NCBI RefSeq assembly: GCF_018130615.1 | Contig: NZ_JAFCKB010000006.1 | Location: 310,001 to 374,000 of the forward strand | Direction of reading: 5' to 3' | Source of the DNA: Bradyrhizobium manausense | Lineage (GTDB): Bacteria; Pseudomonadota; Alphaproteobacteria; Rhizobiales; Xanthobacteraceae | Length of the DNA stretch: 64,000 nt | In this document: piece after piece, positions 45,703 through 54,747 of the stretch | How positions within the stretch are numbered: the first letter of the stretch is position 1 | Layout of the letters: each line of letters opens with the position of its first letter | Position numbers and translations under genes: made by a program | The notes under the pieces: model-generated | Told to the model about the DNA's origin: nothing | Seen by the model: the letters and a program-made list of their open reading frames with translations, nothing else | The model's database searches: none

Positions 45703-46383
45703 CTACGCATTGCCGGTAGCGAAGAGAACAGCTTGAATCACATAACCGGTCAACGTTCGCAGTATTGCTGAAATAACATCAAGATTTAGACCGAACTGGG
45801 AACCAGCCAGCGGCAGCAGGATCAGGAGAGCGATCAGGATCAGCATGCCGAACGGCTCGAGCCGTGACAGCGGCAGGGCGAGCGGCCGCGGCAGCAGCCC
45901 GACCGCGACCCGCCCGCCGTCGAGCGGCGGAATCGGCATCATGTTGAAGACGGCCAGCACGGCGTTGATCAGCAGCGCATTTCTGAGATTGTCGGCGATC
46001 CATTGCGCCGAATTGGCGGGTGTCCACGGCAGCGCGTGGACGGCGAGGCCGGCCACGAGCGCCAGCAGGATATTGGTGATGGGACCGGCTAGGGCGACCC
46101 AGACCATGTCCAGCTTCGGATTGTTAAGGTTGCGAAAATTCACCGGCACCGGTTTGGCGTAGCCGAACAGGAACGGCGAATGCGCAAACAGCAGCATTGC
46201 CGGCAGGATCAACGTACCGAACGGGTCGATGTGACGGAGCGGGTTGAAGCTGACGCGCCCGAGCTGCCAGGCGGTGTTGTCGCCGAGACGGTGCGCGACG
46301 AACGCGTGCGCGGCCTCGTGGAAAGTGATGGCGAGCACCAGCGGCAGCACCCAGACCGAGAGGTCATAATAGGAAATGTTCAC
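45703..46383 (-). CDS. Site-2 protease family (M50) membrane protein
   Basis: 226 residues with several membrane helices. The zinc site is HEAAH (H22, E23, H26) and the third ligand lies in FNMMPIPPLDGGR, the arrangement of short YwhC/FtsH-independent S2P homologues. The start is GTG 46383 (VNISYYDL). The frame stays open far upstream, but that part has no protease character. Such short S2P proteins cleave membrane-spanning peptides; the target is unknown. Confidence 0.88.
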   Translation of the reverse strand: MNISYYDLSVWVLPLVLAITFHEAAHAFVAHRLGDNTAWQLGRVSFNPLRHIDPFGTLILPAMLLFAHSPFLFGYAKPVPVNFRNLNNPKLDMVWVALAGPITNILLALVAGLAVHALPWTPANSAQWIADNLRNALLINAVLAVFNMMPIPPLDGGRVAVGLLPRPLALPLSRLEPFGMLILIALLILLPLAGSQFGLNLDVISAILRTLTGYVIQAVLFATGNA

Positions 46384-46456
46384 GTCGCGTCTGTTCCGAT
46401 TTTGCCGTCGCCTTGCAGACGACCTGGCCAATCCGGCGGTGCAGCAACGCTTCAGG

Positions 46457-47326
46457 TCAACATAGGGTGGCCTGTTCCGAAATGCCACGCTGCAGATGAT
46501 CGGCAAGCAGTGCCGCCGGACGCGACAGATTGCGCGTACGGTGGAGGCGGATGTCCGCTCCGGGCAGCGGCGGGAGGCCGTCACACTCCGACAGGATGCG
46601 GAGCCGGGCAGGCAAGGTGCCGGCTTTGACGACCGTGATTGCGAACCCCTGCGCCGCGATCGCCTCCACCGCAGCAAGCGTCCGGCTGACGAAAGCGAGG
46701 CGCCAGGGCCGGCGCGCGGCATCGAGGGCGTCTGCGGCCCATTGTCGAAACAGGCACCCCGGCGGATAAAGCGCGACGGGCAGGGTATCCTGCGGTTCGG
46801 CTGTATAGGATCTGGCCGCGGCCCAGACGGCCTGCTCTTGCCGGAGCAGTTCGCCGTCGCCGTGTCCTTGCGGGTGCATGGCAATGACGAGGTCATAAGC
46901 CTCGCCGAGCCGGGCCGGCATGGTTGCGGTCAGTCCAGTCTCGATCTCGACCCGAACCGCCGGGTGATCTTTGGCGAAGCTCGCCAGCAGCGGCGGAATG
47001 ACGATCGTGCCGTAGTCGTCCATCACGCCGAGGCGGATGACGGCCTCCGGCTTGCGGGCGCGCAGCGCGCCGACCGCTTCCGCCTGGAGGGCAAGGATTC
47101 GCTGCGCAAAGGCGCGCAGCTCATCGCCCGTGGCGGTCGGCACGACACCGTCCCGATTGCGCTGAAACAATTTTGTGCCGAGCCGTTGCTCCAGACGCCT
47201 GACCTGCACGCTCACCGCCGACTGGGTCCGGTTCAACTGATTGGCTGCACGCGTGAACGAGCGATGCTCGGCGACGGCGAGAAAGGCCTTGAGCAGATCA
47301 GGATCGAGATCGGGGGTGGTCATCAC
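46457..47326 (-). CDS. LysR-family transcriptional regulator
   Basis: 289 residues. The HTH is DLLKAFLAVAEHRSFTRAANQLNRTQSAVSVQVRRLEQRLG, followed by a periplasmic-binding-like effector domain (IRLGVMDDYG, HPAVRVEIETG, LVIAMHP). It is divergent from an EamA transporter gene across an 88-nt gap carrying a small palindrome. By usual LysR logic it regulates that transporter and itself. Inducer unknown. Confidence 0.92.
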   Translation of the reverse strand: MMTTPDLDPDLLKAFLAVAEHRSFTRAANQLNRTQSAVSVQVRRLEQRLGTKLFQRNRDGVVPTATGDELRAFAQRILALQAEAVGALRARKPEAVIRLGVMDDYGTIVIPPLLASFAKDHPAVRVEIETGLTATMPARLGEAYDLVIAMHPQGHGDGELLRQEQAVWAAARSYTAEPQDTLPVALYPPGCLFRQWAADALDAARRPWRLAFVSRTLAAVEAIAAQGFAITVVKAGTLPARLRILSECDGLPPLPGADIRLHRTRNLSRPAALLADHLQRGISEQATLC

Positions 47327-47345
47327 CGAACGTTATCCCAGCATG

Positions 47346-47358
47346 ATGGAAATTCCAT
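47346..47358. promoter_or_regulatory. Possible LysR-type site
   Basis: ATGGAA-A-TTCCAT, a perfect 13-bp palindrome in the short region between the divergent LysR and EamA genes. LysR proteins bind T-N11-A palindromes of about this size. Confidence 0.4.
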
Positions 47359-47414
47359 TCCCAGTTTCGGCACGGCCCGTATGCTGTTCGTCCAGGCGTT
47401 GGACAGGAGGGATC

Positions 47415-48326
47415 GTGGGCGAGATTTTCGGCGTTCTGGCCGCGGTGCTGTCGAGCGCGCTGGGCGGCGCCTCGATCGGTGCCACGCGCTATCTCGTGAC
47501 GAGCATCGATCCGCTGGCGATCGGCTCGTTCCGGTTCGGCATCGGGTTTCTCCTGCTGTTGCCGCTGACACTGCTGCGTGGCGACCGCTGGCCGGAGCGC
47601 GGTGACTGGGCTGCCGCAATCGGGCTCGGCATCCTGTTCTTCGCGCTGTTTCCGATCTTGTTCAACGCATCGCTCATCTTCACGACGGCCGCGCGCGGAG
47701 CGCTCGCGCTGTCCACGCTGCCGCTGTTGACGTTGGTGATTGGCGCCGGACTCGGCAGCGAAGCGCTGACCTGGCGCAAATCGATCGGTGTCGTGGTGGC
47801 AACGCTCGGCGTGGCCGTCGCGCTGCTCACCGACCTTGGCTCGGCGCCGTCAGGGGCTTGGCGCGGCGATCTGCTGATGATGGCGGCTGCGTTGTGCATG
47901 GCTCTGTACGGCATCTGGTCCAAGCCGTTGATCCGGCGCTCCAGCCCGATCGCCTTTACCACCATGAGCATGGGGGCGGGCGCTGCCTGCCTCATCCTGC
48001 TCTCATGTGCCCGCGGCAGCCTTGCCCCCGTCGCAGGCTTTTGCACGCCGCAATGGCTGGCCGCGTTCTATCTGGGCGCATTCGGCGCGGCGCTGACTTT
48101 TTATCTATGGGCCTTCGCACTGGAGCGGACGACGCCAACGCGCGTGGCGATCTCGGTCACGGTCAATCCAATCACGGCATCGCTGGTCGGCGCGTGGCTG
48201 TTGCACGAGCCGCTGCGCTGGAATCTCGCGGCCGGCATCGTCGCGGTGTTTGCCGGGATCTGGCTGGCCACGACGGCAGGCCAGCGCGTTCAGGCCGCCA
48301 GCATCCCGGTTTCAAGCCGGCCGTGA
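47415..48326 (+). CDS. DMT-superfamily (EamA) transporter
   Basis: 303 residues with ten predicted membrane segments in two EamA repeats (ASIGATRYLVTSIDPLAIGSFRFGIGFLLLLPL and ALTFYLWAFALERTTPTRVAISVTVNPITASLVGAWLLHEPL). GTG 47415 is chosen because AGGAGG lies 4 nt upstream, although the frame is open further. Members export amino acids or small metabolites. It is divergent from a LysR gene that probably controls it. Confidence 0.92.
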   Translation: MGEIFGVLAAVLSSALGGASIGATRYLVTSIDPLAIGSFRFGIGFLLLLPLTLLRGDRWPERGDWAAAIGLGILFFALFPILFNASLIFTTAARGALALSTLPLLTLVIGAGLGSEALTWRKSIGVVVATLGVAVALLTDLGSAPSGAWRGDLLMMAAALCMALYGIWSKPLIRRSSPIAFTTMSMGAGAACLILLSCARGSLAPVAGFCTPQWLAAFYLGAFGAALTFYLWAFALERTTPTRVAISVTVNPITASLVGAWLLHEPLRWNLAAGIVAVFAGIWLATTAGQRVQAASIPVSSRP

Positions 48327-48328
48327 TC

Positions 48329-48721
48329 TCACGCCGGGATGGTCGTCTGATATTGCTTCAGGCCGTCGTCGAGCGTCACCCAGGCGAGCTTTTCCGAGAC
48401 CCAGATGTGCTCGGTCGGCGTAAAAGCGTTGCGGTCGTCGAAGGTCGCGAGCGCAACGCCCGCTAGCGTGCCGTTGCGGCGCCACGCGAACAGCCGCGTG
48501 CCGCAGATCTTGCAGAACACGCGGTCGATATTCTCCGAAGATGCATAGCGGCCGGTTTCGCCCGTGATGGTCAGCGCTTTCTGGTCGAACTGGGCGCGGG
48601 CGAAGTAGGGCGAGCCCATCGCCTTCTGGCAAATGCGGCAATGACAGATGCGTACGTTCAGCGGCTCGCCCTCCGCCTTGAACCGCACCGCGCCGCACAG
48701 GCATCCACCTTCCCGGATCAT
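48329..48721 (-). CDS. GFA (glutathione-dependent formaldehyde-activating-like) zinc protein
   Basis: 130 residues. The cysteine pattern is CxC (C7, C9), CHCxxC (C26, C28, C31) and CxxC (C70, C73), the zinc-binding signature of the GFA fold. ATG 48721 has GAGG at 6 nt and starts 7 nt after the SDR stop, so it is the last gene of the minus-strand sugar-acid operon. GFA proteins are often annotated broadly, so a specific thiol-adduct role is not claimed. Confidence 0.88.
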   Translation of the reverse strand: MIREGGCLCGAVRFKAEGEPLNVRICHCRICQKAMGSPYFARAQFDQKALTITGETGRYASSENIDRVFCKICGTRLFAWRRNGTLAGVALATFDDRNAFTPTEHIWVSEKLAWVTLDDGLKQYQTTIPA

Positions 48722-48728
48722 GGCTGCC

Positions 48729-49475
48729 TCAGTAGGTTGCGCGTCCGCCGGAGATGTCGAAAACGGCTCCGGTGGAGAAGGCGCAGTCTTCGGATGCAAG
48801 CCACGCCACCATCGCGGCGAGCTCTTCCACCAGCACGAAGCGTGCCTTGGGGATCTTCGACAGCATGAAATCGATATGCTGCTGCGTCATCTGGTCGAAG
48901 ATCGCGGTCTTCGCCGCCGCGGGCGTCACCGCATTGACCAGGATGTCATGCGCGGCGAGCTCCTTGCCGAGCGACTTCGTCAGCGCGATCAGACCGGCCT
49001 TGGAGGCCGAATAGTGCGAGGCGTTCGGATTGCCTTCCTTGCCGGCGATAGAGGCGATGTTGACGATGCGTCCGTATTTCTGCTTGAGCATCACGGGCAC
49101 GATCGCCTTGCAGACGATGAAGGGGCCGTCGAGGTTGATGCGCAGCACCTTGCGCCATTCCTCGAGGTCGGTATCCCAGACCGGCTTGTTGATGCCGGCA
49201 ATGCCGGCATTGTTGACGAGGATGTCGACCTTGCCGAAGGCGGCCAAGGTCGCATCGCGCGCCTGCTCGACGCCGGCGGTGTCGGTGACATCGACCTTGA
49301 CGGCGCGGACGCTGTCACCGATCTCTTTGGCCGTCTCCTCAGCCAGCGCGGCATCGAAATCCCAGATCGCGACCTTGGCGCCGGAGGCGACGAAGCGCTC
49401 GGTAATGGCGCGGCCAAAGCCCTGCGCGCCGCCGGTGACAACGGCGACGCGGCCATTGAGATCAATCTTGTTCAT
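48729..49475 (-). CDS. SDR oxidoreductase (first of two)
   Basis: 248 residues, classical short-chain dehydrogenase. The cofactor motif is VVTGGAQGFGRAI, with NNAG in ILVNNAGIAG and a catalytic Ser plus YSASK in NIASIAG...SHYSASKAG. An Asp at the end of the second strand (WDFD) suggests NAD(H) preference. It lies in a minus-strand run with another SDR and an IlvD/Edd dehydratase, which fits oxidation of a sugar or sugar acid. Substrate not determinable. Confidence 0.9.
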   Translation of the reverse strand: MNKIDLNGRVAVVTGGAQGFGRAITERFVASGAKVAIWDFDAALAEETAKEIGDSVRAVKVDVTDTAGVEQARDATLAAFGKVDILVNNAGIAGINKPVWDTDLEEWRKVLRINLDGPFIVCKAIVPVMLKQKYGRIVNIASIAGKEGNPNASHYSASKAGLIALTKSLGKELAAHDILVNAVTPAAAKTAIFDQMTQQHIDFMLSKIPKARFVLVEELAAMVAWLASEDCAFSTGAVFDISGGRATY

Positions 49476-49492
49476 ACTGGCGGCCTCTGGCG

Positions 49493-50224
49493 TCAGAGCA
49501 TGTAGCCGCCGTCGACGACGAGATCGACGCCGGTGGTGAACGCGCTCTCGTCGCTGCCGAGATAGACCGCCATGTTGGCGATTTCGTCGGCGGTGCCAAG
49601 CCGGCCCATCTTCTGGCGTGAGATGAACATCTCCTTGCCCTGCGGCCCCTGCGCGGCGGCGCGGTCGAGCATCGAGGGCGTCTCGACGGTGCCAGGGCAG
49701 ATCGAGTTGCAGCGGATACCTTTGGTGATGAAGTCGAGCGCGACCGCGCGCGTCAGCAGCGACACCGCCGCCTTCGACGAGCTGTAGACGTAACGGTTTG
49801 CCGGCGGCCGCAGCGCCGCGCAGGACGAGATGTTGACGATGCTGCCGCCGCCGCCCGCGAGCATCTCGGGCAGAAACGCCCTGATGGTCCGGTGCATCGA
49901 CTTGACGTTGAGGTCGAACGAGAAGTCAAAATCCTCTTCCGAGCATTCCAGGATGGTGCCGTGGTGCACGAAGCCGGCTGCATTGAGCAGGATGTCGATC
50001 TTACCGACACGCTTGGCAAAAGCGTTGACGTCGGCGGTGTTGCGGACGTCGAGTTTTGCGACCTCGGCGATGCCCTCCTTGGTCAGGCCGGCGATGCCGG
50101 CCTCGTTGATGTCGGTCGCAATGACGGTTGCGCCTTCACGCGCGAATGCGAGCGCGGATGCGCGCCCGATGCCAGCGGCCGCAGCCGTGATGACGGCGCG
50201 CTTGCCCTTGAGGCGGTCTGCCAT
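49493..50224 (-). CDS. SDR oxidoreductase (DHRS6/2-keto-3-deoxyaldonate dehydrogenase-like)
   Basis: 243 residues. The cofactor loop reads ITAAAAGIGRA, with Ala instead of the first Gly, followed by EGATVIATDINE. This exact style marks the DHRS6/BDH2 branch, which also includes bacterial 2-keto-3-deoxy-L-fuconate dehydrogenases. The catalytic residues are in NISSCAALRP and YVYSSSKAAV. It ends VDGGYML. It follows the dehydratase gene across a palindromic repeat and may oxidise a 2-keto-3-deoxy acid made by the dehydratase, giving an alternative to the kinase/aldolase branch. Confidence 0.88.
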   Translation of the reverse strand: MADRLKGKRAVITAAAAGIGRASALAFAREGATVIATDINEAGIAGLTKEGIAEVAKLDVRNTADVNAFAKRVGKIDILLNAAGFVHHGTILECSEEDFDFSFDLNVKSMHRTIRAFLPEMLAGGGGSIVNISSCAALRPPANRYVYSSSKAAVSLLTRAVALDFITKGIRCNSICPGTVETPSMLDRAAAQGPQGKEMFISRQKMGRLGTADEIANMAVYLGSDESAFTTGVDLVVDGGYML

Positions 50225-50247
50225 GTTCTTGTTCTCCCTTTGAGCTG

Positions 50248-50367
50248 GTCATTCCGGGGCGCGCCTCTTGGCGCGAGCCCGGAATCCTTACTCCCGATAG
50301 TGGTTGTGGATTCTCCGATGCGCAATTGCGCATCGGAGCTCGCGACTGCGTCGCGCCCCGGAATGAC
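50248..50367. repeat. Dispersed palindromic element, copy 2
   Basis: The outer 16-bp arms GTCATTCCGGGGCGCG / CGCGCCCCGGAATGAC are perfect. Inside are a GCGC-rich hairpin and, at 50313-50338, a perfect 26-bp palindrome with half-site CTCCGATGCGCAA. The element fills the gap between the dehydratase and SDR genes of one operon. Confidence 0.85.
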
Positions 50368-50375
50368 AGAAGCTG

Positions 50376-52205
50376 CTAGTGATTATCCCGCGGCACGCCG
50401 AACGTGGAAGCGACGTTCTGGTAGCGCGTGGCGAGCTCCATGCAGGCGCCGGTCGATTGCTGGCCGACGGTGTTGCGATAGATCTCCTGCCACGGCGTCT
50501 GGTTCGGCGGATGCTTGAAGCCGCCGGCGGCCTTGAGTTCGGTGTGGCGCTTCTTCAGCTCTTCGTCGGAGATCAGGATGTTGGCGCTGCCCTTGTCGAG
50601 GTCAATGCGCACCTTGTCGCCGGTCCTGAGGATCGCAAGTCCGCCATTGGCGGCAGCTTCCGGCGAGGCATTGAGGATCGACGGCGAGCCCGAGGTGCCG
50701 GACTGACGGCCGTCGCCGATGCAGGGCAGGGCGAGGATGCCGCGCTTGATCAGGGCCGCCGGCGGCTGCATGTTCACGACCTCGGCGCCGCCGGGGTAGC
50801 CGATCGGGCCTGCACCGCGGATGAACAGCACGCAGTGCTCGTCGATGCCGAGCGCGGGATCCTCGATCCGCTCGTGGTAATCCTCCGGCCCCTCGAACAC
50901 GATGGCACGGCCCTCGAAGGCGTTGAGGTCCTTGGGGTTGCTCAGGTAGCGGTCGCGGAATTCCTTGGAGATCACACTGGTCTTCATGATCGCGGAATCG
51001 AACAGATTGCCGCGCAGCACGATGAAGCCGGCGTCCTTCACCATCGGCTTGTCGTAAGTCCAGATCACGTCGGCGTCCGGCTTGGGCGCGCCCTTGCAGT
51101 TCTCGCCGATGGTGCGGCCGTTCACGGTCAGGACGTTTTCATGGATGCGCTTGTGCTTCATCAGCTCGCCGACCACGGTCGGCACGCCACCGGCGCGGTG
51201 GAATTCCTCGCCGAGATAGAAGCCGGCGGGCTGAAGATTGACCATCAGCGGAACGTCGTGGCCGTATTTCTGCCAGTCGTCGATCGACAGCTCGACCCCG
51301 ACATGGCGCGCCAGCGCATTGATGTGGATCGGTGCATTGGTCGAGCCGCCGATCGCGGAATTGACCACGATGCAGTTCTCGAACGCCTCTCGGGTCAGGA
51401 TGTCGGAGGGTTTGAGATCCTCCCAGACCATCTCGACGATACGCTTGCCGGTCTCGTAGGCGATCTGGCCGCGCTCGCGGTGTGGGGCGGGAATCGCCGC
51501 GCAGCCCGGCAGCGAGAAGCCGAGCGCTTCCGCAAGCGAGTTCATGGTCGAGGCGGTGCCCATGGTGTTGCAGTGTCCGACCGAGGGCGTCGAGGACGCC
51601 ACCAAGTTGATGAAGCCTTCATAGTCGATCTCGCCGGCGGCGAGCTGCTCGCGGGCCTTCCAGACGATGGTCCCCGAGCCGGTGCGCTGGCCCTGGTGCC
51701 AGCCGTTCAGCATCGGCCCACCCGACAGCACGATCGCGGGCAGGTTCACGGTCGCCGCCGCCATCATGCAGGCCGGCGTGGTCTTGTCGCAGCCGGTCGT
51801 CAGCACTACGCCGTCGAGCGGGTAGCCGTAGAGCACCTCGACGAGGCCGAGATAGGCGAGGTTGCGGTCGAGCGCCGCGGTCGGGCGCTTGCCGGTCTCC
51901 TGGATCGGATGGGTCGGGAATTCCATCGCAATGCCGCCGGCCTCACGGATGCCTTCGCGGACACGATGCGCGAGCTCGAGGTGGTGGCGGTTGCAGGGGG
52001 AGAGGTCGTTGCCGGTCTGCGCGATTCCGATGATCGGCTTGCCGGCCTGCAGCTCCTCGCGCGTCAGTCCGTAGTTGAGGAAGCGCTCCAGATAAAGTGC
52101 GGTCATGCCCGGATTGTGCGGGTTGTTGAACCATTCCTGCGAACGAAGGTGGCGGCGGGTGCCGTTGCCGGCGGGCGCGTGCCCATTGGTTGGCTTTTTT
52201 GTCAT
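50376..52205 (-). CDS. IlvD/Edd-family sugar-acid dehydratase
   Basis: 609 residues. Iron-sulfur cysteines are in [21 protein letters not shown] and [15 protein letters not shown], and LSGGPMLNG and [11 protein letters not shown] are family hallmarks. Sequence around these is closer to arabinonate/xylonate/gluconate dehydratases than to biosynthetic IlvD. ATG 52205 is chosen because AAGGAG lies ideally upstream; the longer frame from 52220 would read through that ribosome site. It should convert an aldonate to a 2-keto-3-deoxy acid, feeding the kinase and aldolase of the plus-strand operon. Confidence 0.92.
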   Translation of the reverse strand: MTKKPTNGHAPAGNGTRRHLRSQEWFNNPHNPGMTALYLERFLNYGLTREELQAGKPIIGIAQTGNDLSPCNRHHLELAHRVREGIREAGGIAMEFPTHPIQETGKRPTAALDRNLAYLGLVEVLYGYPLDGVVLTTGCDKTTPACMMAAATVNLPAIVLSGGPMLNGWHQGQRTGSGTIVWKAREQLAAGEIDYEGFINLVASSTPSVGHCNTMGTASTMNSLAEALGFSLPGCAAIPAPHRERGQIAYETGKRIVEMVWEDLKPSDILTREAFENCIVVNSAIGGSTNAPIHINALARHVGVELSIDDWQKYGHDVPLMVNLQPAGFYLGEEFHRAGGVPTVVGELMKHKRIHENVLTVNGRTIGENCKGAPKPDADVIWTYDKPMVKDAGFIVLRGNLFDSAIMKTSVISKEFRDRYLSNPKDLNAFEGRAIVFEGPEDYHERIEDPALGIDEHCVLFIRGAGPIGYPGGAEVVNMQPPAALIKRGILALPCIGDGRQSGTSGSPSILNASPEAAANGGLAILRTGDKVRIDLDKGSANILISDEELKKRHTELKAAGGFKHPPNQTPWQEIYRNTVGQQSTGACMELATRYQNVASTFGVPRDNH

Positions 52206-52332
52206 TGGATTCTCCTTCAATGCAAACGCACGGGCCGACTTTGCGGATGTCGATCGGTGCGCTGCCCGGCAGCGCGAGCATGTAACGACGGCCCGCCTGC
52301 TGGCGAACGTTTCCTCACAATTGCGATACTAC

Positions 52333-53427
52333 TCATGGGTCGTTGGTAACGCTATCATTTTGTACGGCTGCCGACCATTCCGGCGGGCGGGGACCTGCCG
52401 GCCGCTGCATCTGCGAACTCTGCCGCTCGATCACGGTGAAGCCGAGATCGAGCACGGGCTGTTCCGGACGCTTGCCTTCGATCGCCTCGATCAGCATCGC
52501 GGCGGCCGTGCTGCCCATCTCGTAGCGGTTCGTCCGCACGCTCGTCAGCGTCGGCACCGAGGAGGCCATGAATTCGAGATCGTTGAAGCCGACGATCGCG
52601 ATCTGCTCGGGGACCGCGATCTCCCGGCGCCGGCACTCGAAGAGAACGCCGAGCGCGAGGTCGTCGTTGGCGCAGAACACCGCGTCGATGTCGGGCTCGC
52701 GGGCGAGCAGATCGGCGAACAGCGCGCCGCCGAGCGTCACAGACGTCGGTGTCGCCGTCGTCACGGTCAATCTTTGGTCGAACAGGCCGGCATCCTTCAT
52801 GGCCGCGACATAGCCGTCGAGCCGTCGCTGCACGCGCGGGTCCATGCGTGCGCCGACGAAGCCGATCCTGCGGCGGCCCTGATCGAACAGGTGCGCAATC
52901 GCTGCGCGGGCTGCATCATAATGAGAAAAGCCGATCATCATGTCGATCGGGCTCGGCCCGATCTCCATGATCTGGACGATCGGGCAGTCGGCCGCCTCCA
53001 GCATCGCGCGCGATTCCGTGGTCTGGTCGATGCCGGTGACGATCAGTCCCGCCGGCTTCTGCGCCAGAAACAGGCGCAGCAGCTTCTCCTCCTGGAGAAT
53101 ACTGTAGCGCGTGTTGGACAATTGGATCGAGTAGCGGCTGCCTTCGGAGGCGTCGTAGATGCCGCGCAGCACGTCGGAGAACACGTTGTTGGTCAGTGAC
53201 GGAATCAAGACGCCGATCACCTCGGTGCGCTGCGAGGCAAGTGCGCGTGCCGCAAGGTTAGGCACATAGCCGAGCTCCCGGGCCGCGCTTTCGACCCGCG
53301 TCCGCTTGGCAACCGACAGCGCCTCCGGATTGCGGAAGAAGCGGGATGCCGTAATCGGGCTCACGCCGGCGAGCTCGGCGACTTCGGCCAGCCGAATCTT
53401 GCCAGACTTGGTGCGCTTTCGACCCAT
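52333..53427 (-). CDS. LacI-family transcriptional regulator
   Basis: 364 residues. The N-terminal HTH is IRLAEVAELAGVSPITASRFFRNPEALS, followed by a hinge (LGYVPNLAARALAS) and a periplasmic-binding-like effector domain (VIGVLIPSLTNNVFSDVL, GRRRIGFVGARMD, PTLTSVRTNRYEMG), in the GntR/LacI sugar-acid subgroup by style. It lies between the two divergent halves of the sugar-acid regulon, and similar operator-like sites occur near each end of the gene. Probably represses both until the sugar acid or its keto-deoxy product binds. Confidence 0.92.
   Translation of the reverse strand: MGRKRTKSGKIRLAEVAELAGVSPITASRFFRNPEALSVAKRTRVESAARELGYVPNLAARALASQRTEVIGVLIPSLTNNVFSDVLRGIYDASEGSRYSIQLSNTRYSILQEEKLLRLFLAQKPAGLIVTGIDQTTESRAMLEAADCPIVQIMEIGPSPIDMMIGFSHYDAARAAIAHLFDQGRRRIGFVGARMDPRVQRRLDGYVAAMKDAGLFDQRLTVTTATPTSVTLGGALFADLLAREPDIDAVFCANDDLALGVLFECRRREIAVPEQIAIVGFNDLEFMASSVPTLTSVRTNRYEMGSTAAAMLIEAIEGKRPEQPVLDLGFTVIERQSSQMQRPAGPRPPEWSAAVQNDSVTNDP
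52344..52357. promoter_or_regulatory. LacI-type operator, dehydratase side
   Basis: TGGTAACGCTATCA has the central CG and half-symmetry of LacI-family sites. It matches the reverse complement of the site at 53470-53483 at 12 of 14 positions. It sits inside the 3' end of the lacI gene, about 139 nt upstream of the dehydratase start. Confidence 0.6.
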
Positions 53428-53469
53428 TTGTTGCTCTTAACACAGCCGCTCCCGCAAACAAAGGATCGT

Positions 53470-53483
53470 TGACAGCGCTACCA
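53470..53483. promoter_or_regulatory. LacI-type operator, transporter side
   Basis: TGACAGCGCTACCA, reading TGGTAGCGCTGTCA on the other strand. It lies 42 nt upstream of lacI and 148 nt upstream of the ABC operon, between the two divergent genes. Confidence 0.65.
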
Positions 53484-53631
53484 GCAACGACTAACCAAAG
53501 ACAAATTGCCAAACCCGCACAAACTGCCGACAATGTCGCCTGTTAAGAGGGGCTTCGGGTCGGCGAAGTTCAGAAAAAACAAGACGGTGGCGGCGCGCCA
53601 ATTGCGTCGTCTAGTCGAAGGAGGGAGCTAG

Positions 53632-54693
53632 ATGTCGTCTGTGCAAATCCGCGACGTGCGGAAATCGTTCGGCAATTTTGAGGTCCTGCACGGCGTCTCG
53701 ATCCCGATCGAGGACGGCCAGTTCGTCGTCCTGGTTGGCCCCTCCGGCTGCGGCAAGTCGACGCTCCTGCGCATGCTCGCGGGCCTCGAGAACATCACCT
53801 CCGGCACGATCTCGATCGGCGACCGCGTCGTCAACAATGTCCAGCCGAAGGAGCGGGACATTGCGATGGTGTTCCAGAACTACGCGCTCTATCCGCACAT
53901 GACGGTCGCCGAGAACATGGGCTTCTCGCTGAAGCTGCGGAATGCCGGCTCCGACGAGATCAACAAACGCGTCAAGCGCGCCGCCGAGATCCTTGCACTG
54001 TCGCCGCTGCTCGATCGCTATCCGCGCCAGCTCTCCGGCGGCCAGCGCCAGCGCGTCGCCATGGGCCGCGCCATCGTACGCGATCCCCAGGTGTTCCTGT
54101 TCGACGAGCCGTTGTCGAACCTGGACGCCAAGCTGCGCGTTGCCATGCGCACCGAGATCAAGGAATTGCACCAGCGGCTCAAGACCACGACCGTTTACGT
54201 CACCCACGACCAGATCGAGGCCATGACCATGGCTGACAAGATCGTCGTGATGCACGACGGCATTGTCGAGCAGATGGGCACGCCGCTCGAGCTCTATGAC
54301 AAGCCGGAAAACCAGTTCGTCGCCGGCTTCATCGGCTCGCCCGCCATGAACTTCCTCAAAGGCCATGTGCGCGTGAACGGCGTTGCGACCTTCGAGGGTC
54401 CGAACGGCGTCAAGCTGCCGCTCAAGTCCGCGCCGGCCGGCTCCGACGGCAAGCCCGCCGTCTACGGCGTGCGGCCCGAGCACTTCACCATTGCCGATGA
54501 TGGCGCCGAGGCGGAGATCGTTGTGGTCGAGCCGACCGGCTCGGAGACGCAGGTGTTCGCGAAGGTCGGCGGCGAGCAGGTCGTCGCGGTCTTCCGCGAG
54601 CGTCACCAGTTCAATCCGGGGGACAAGGTGCGGCTGAAGCCCGACCCGGCGCTGGTGCATCTGTTCGACGAGGCGACGGGTAAGCGCATGTAG
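53632..54693 (+). CDS. ABC transporter ATPase, CUT1 sugar family (UgpC/MalK-like)
   Basis: 353 residues. Walker A is GPSGCGKST, the signature is LSGGQRQRVAMGRA, and Walker B is VFLFDEPLSNLDA followed by the H-loop VTHDQ. The C-terminal TOBE/MalK-type domain starts around residue 240. GGAGGGAG precedes the ATG. It powers uptake through the two permeases downstream and heads the plus-strand sugar-acid operon. Confidence 0.94.
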   Translation: MSSVQIRDVRKSFGNFEVLHGVSIPIEDGQFVVLVGPSGCGKSTLLRMLAGLENITSGTISIGDRVVNNVQPKERDIAMVFQNYALYPHMTVAENMGFSLKLRNAGSDEINKRVKRAAEILALSPLLDRYPRQLSGGQRQRVAMGRAIVRDPQVFLFDEPLSNLDAKLRVAMRTEIKELHQRLKTTTVYVTHDQIEAMTMADKIVVMHDGIVEQMGTPLELYDKPENQFVAGFIGSPAMNFLKGHVRVNGVATFEGPNGVKLPLKSAPAGSDGKPAVYGVRPEHFTIADDGAEAEIVVVEPTGSETQVFAKVGGEQVVAVFRERHQFNPGDKVRLKPDPALVHLFDEATGKRM

Positions 54694-54747
54694 CGGCGTT
54701 TCGTGACGTAAGACTGCCAAATACAAATAAAATTTAGGGAGAGAACG

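Noticed and set aside
50379-52349. 656-codon open frame opposite the dehydratase
   Set aside because: Antisense of a well-conserved IlvD/Edd gene; no recognisable motifs.
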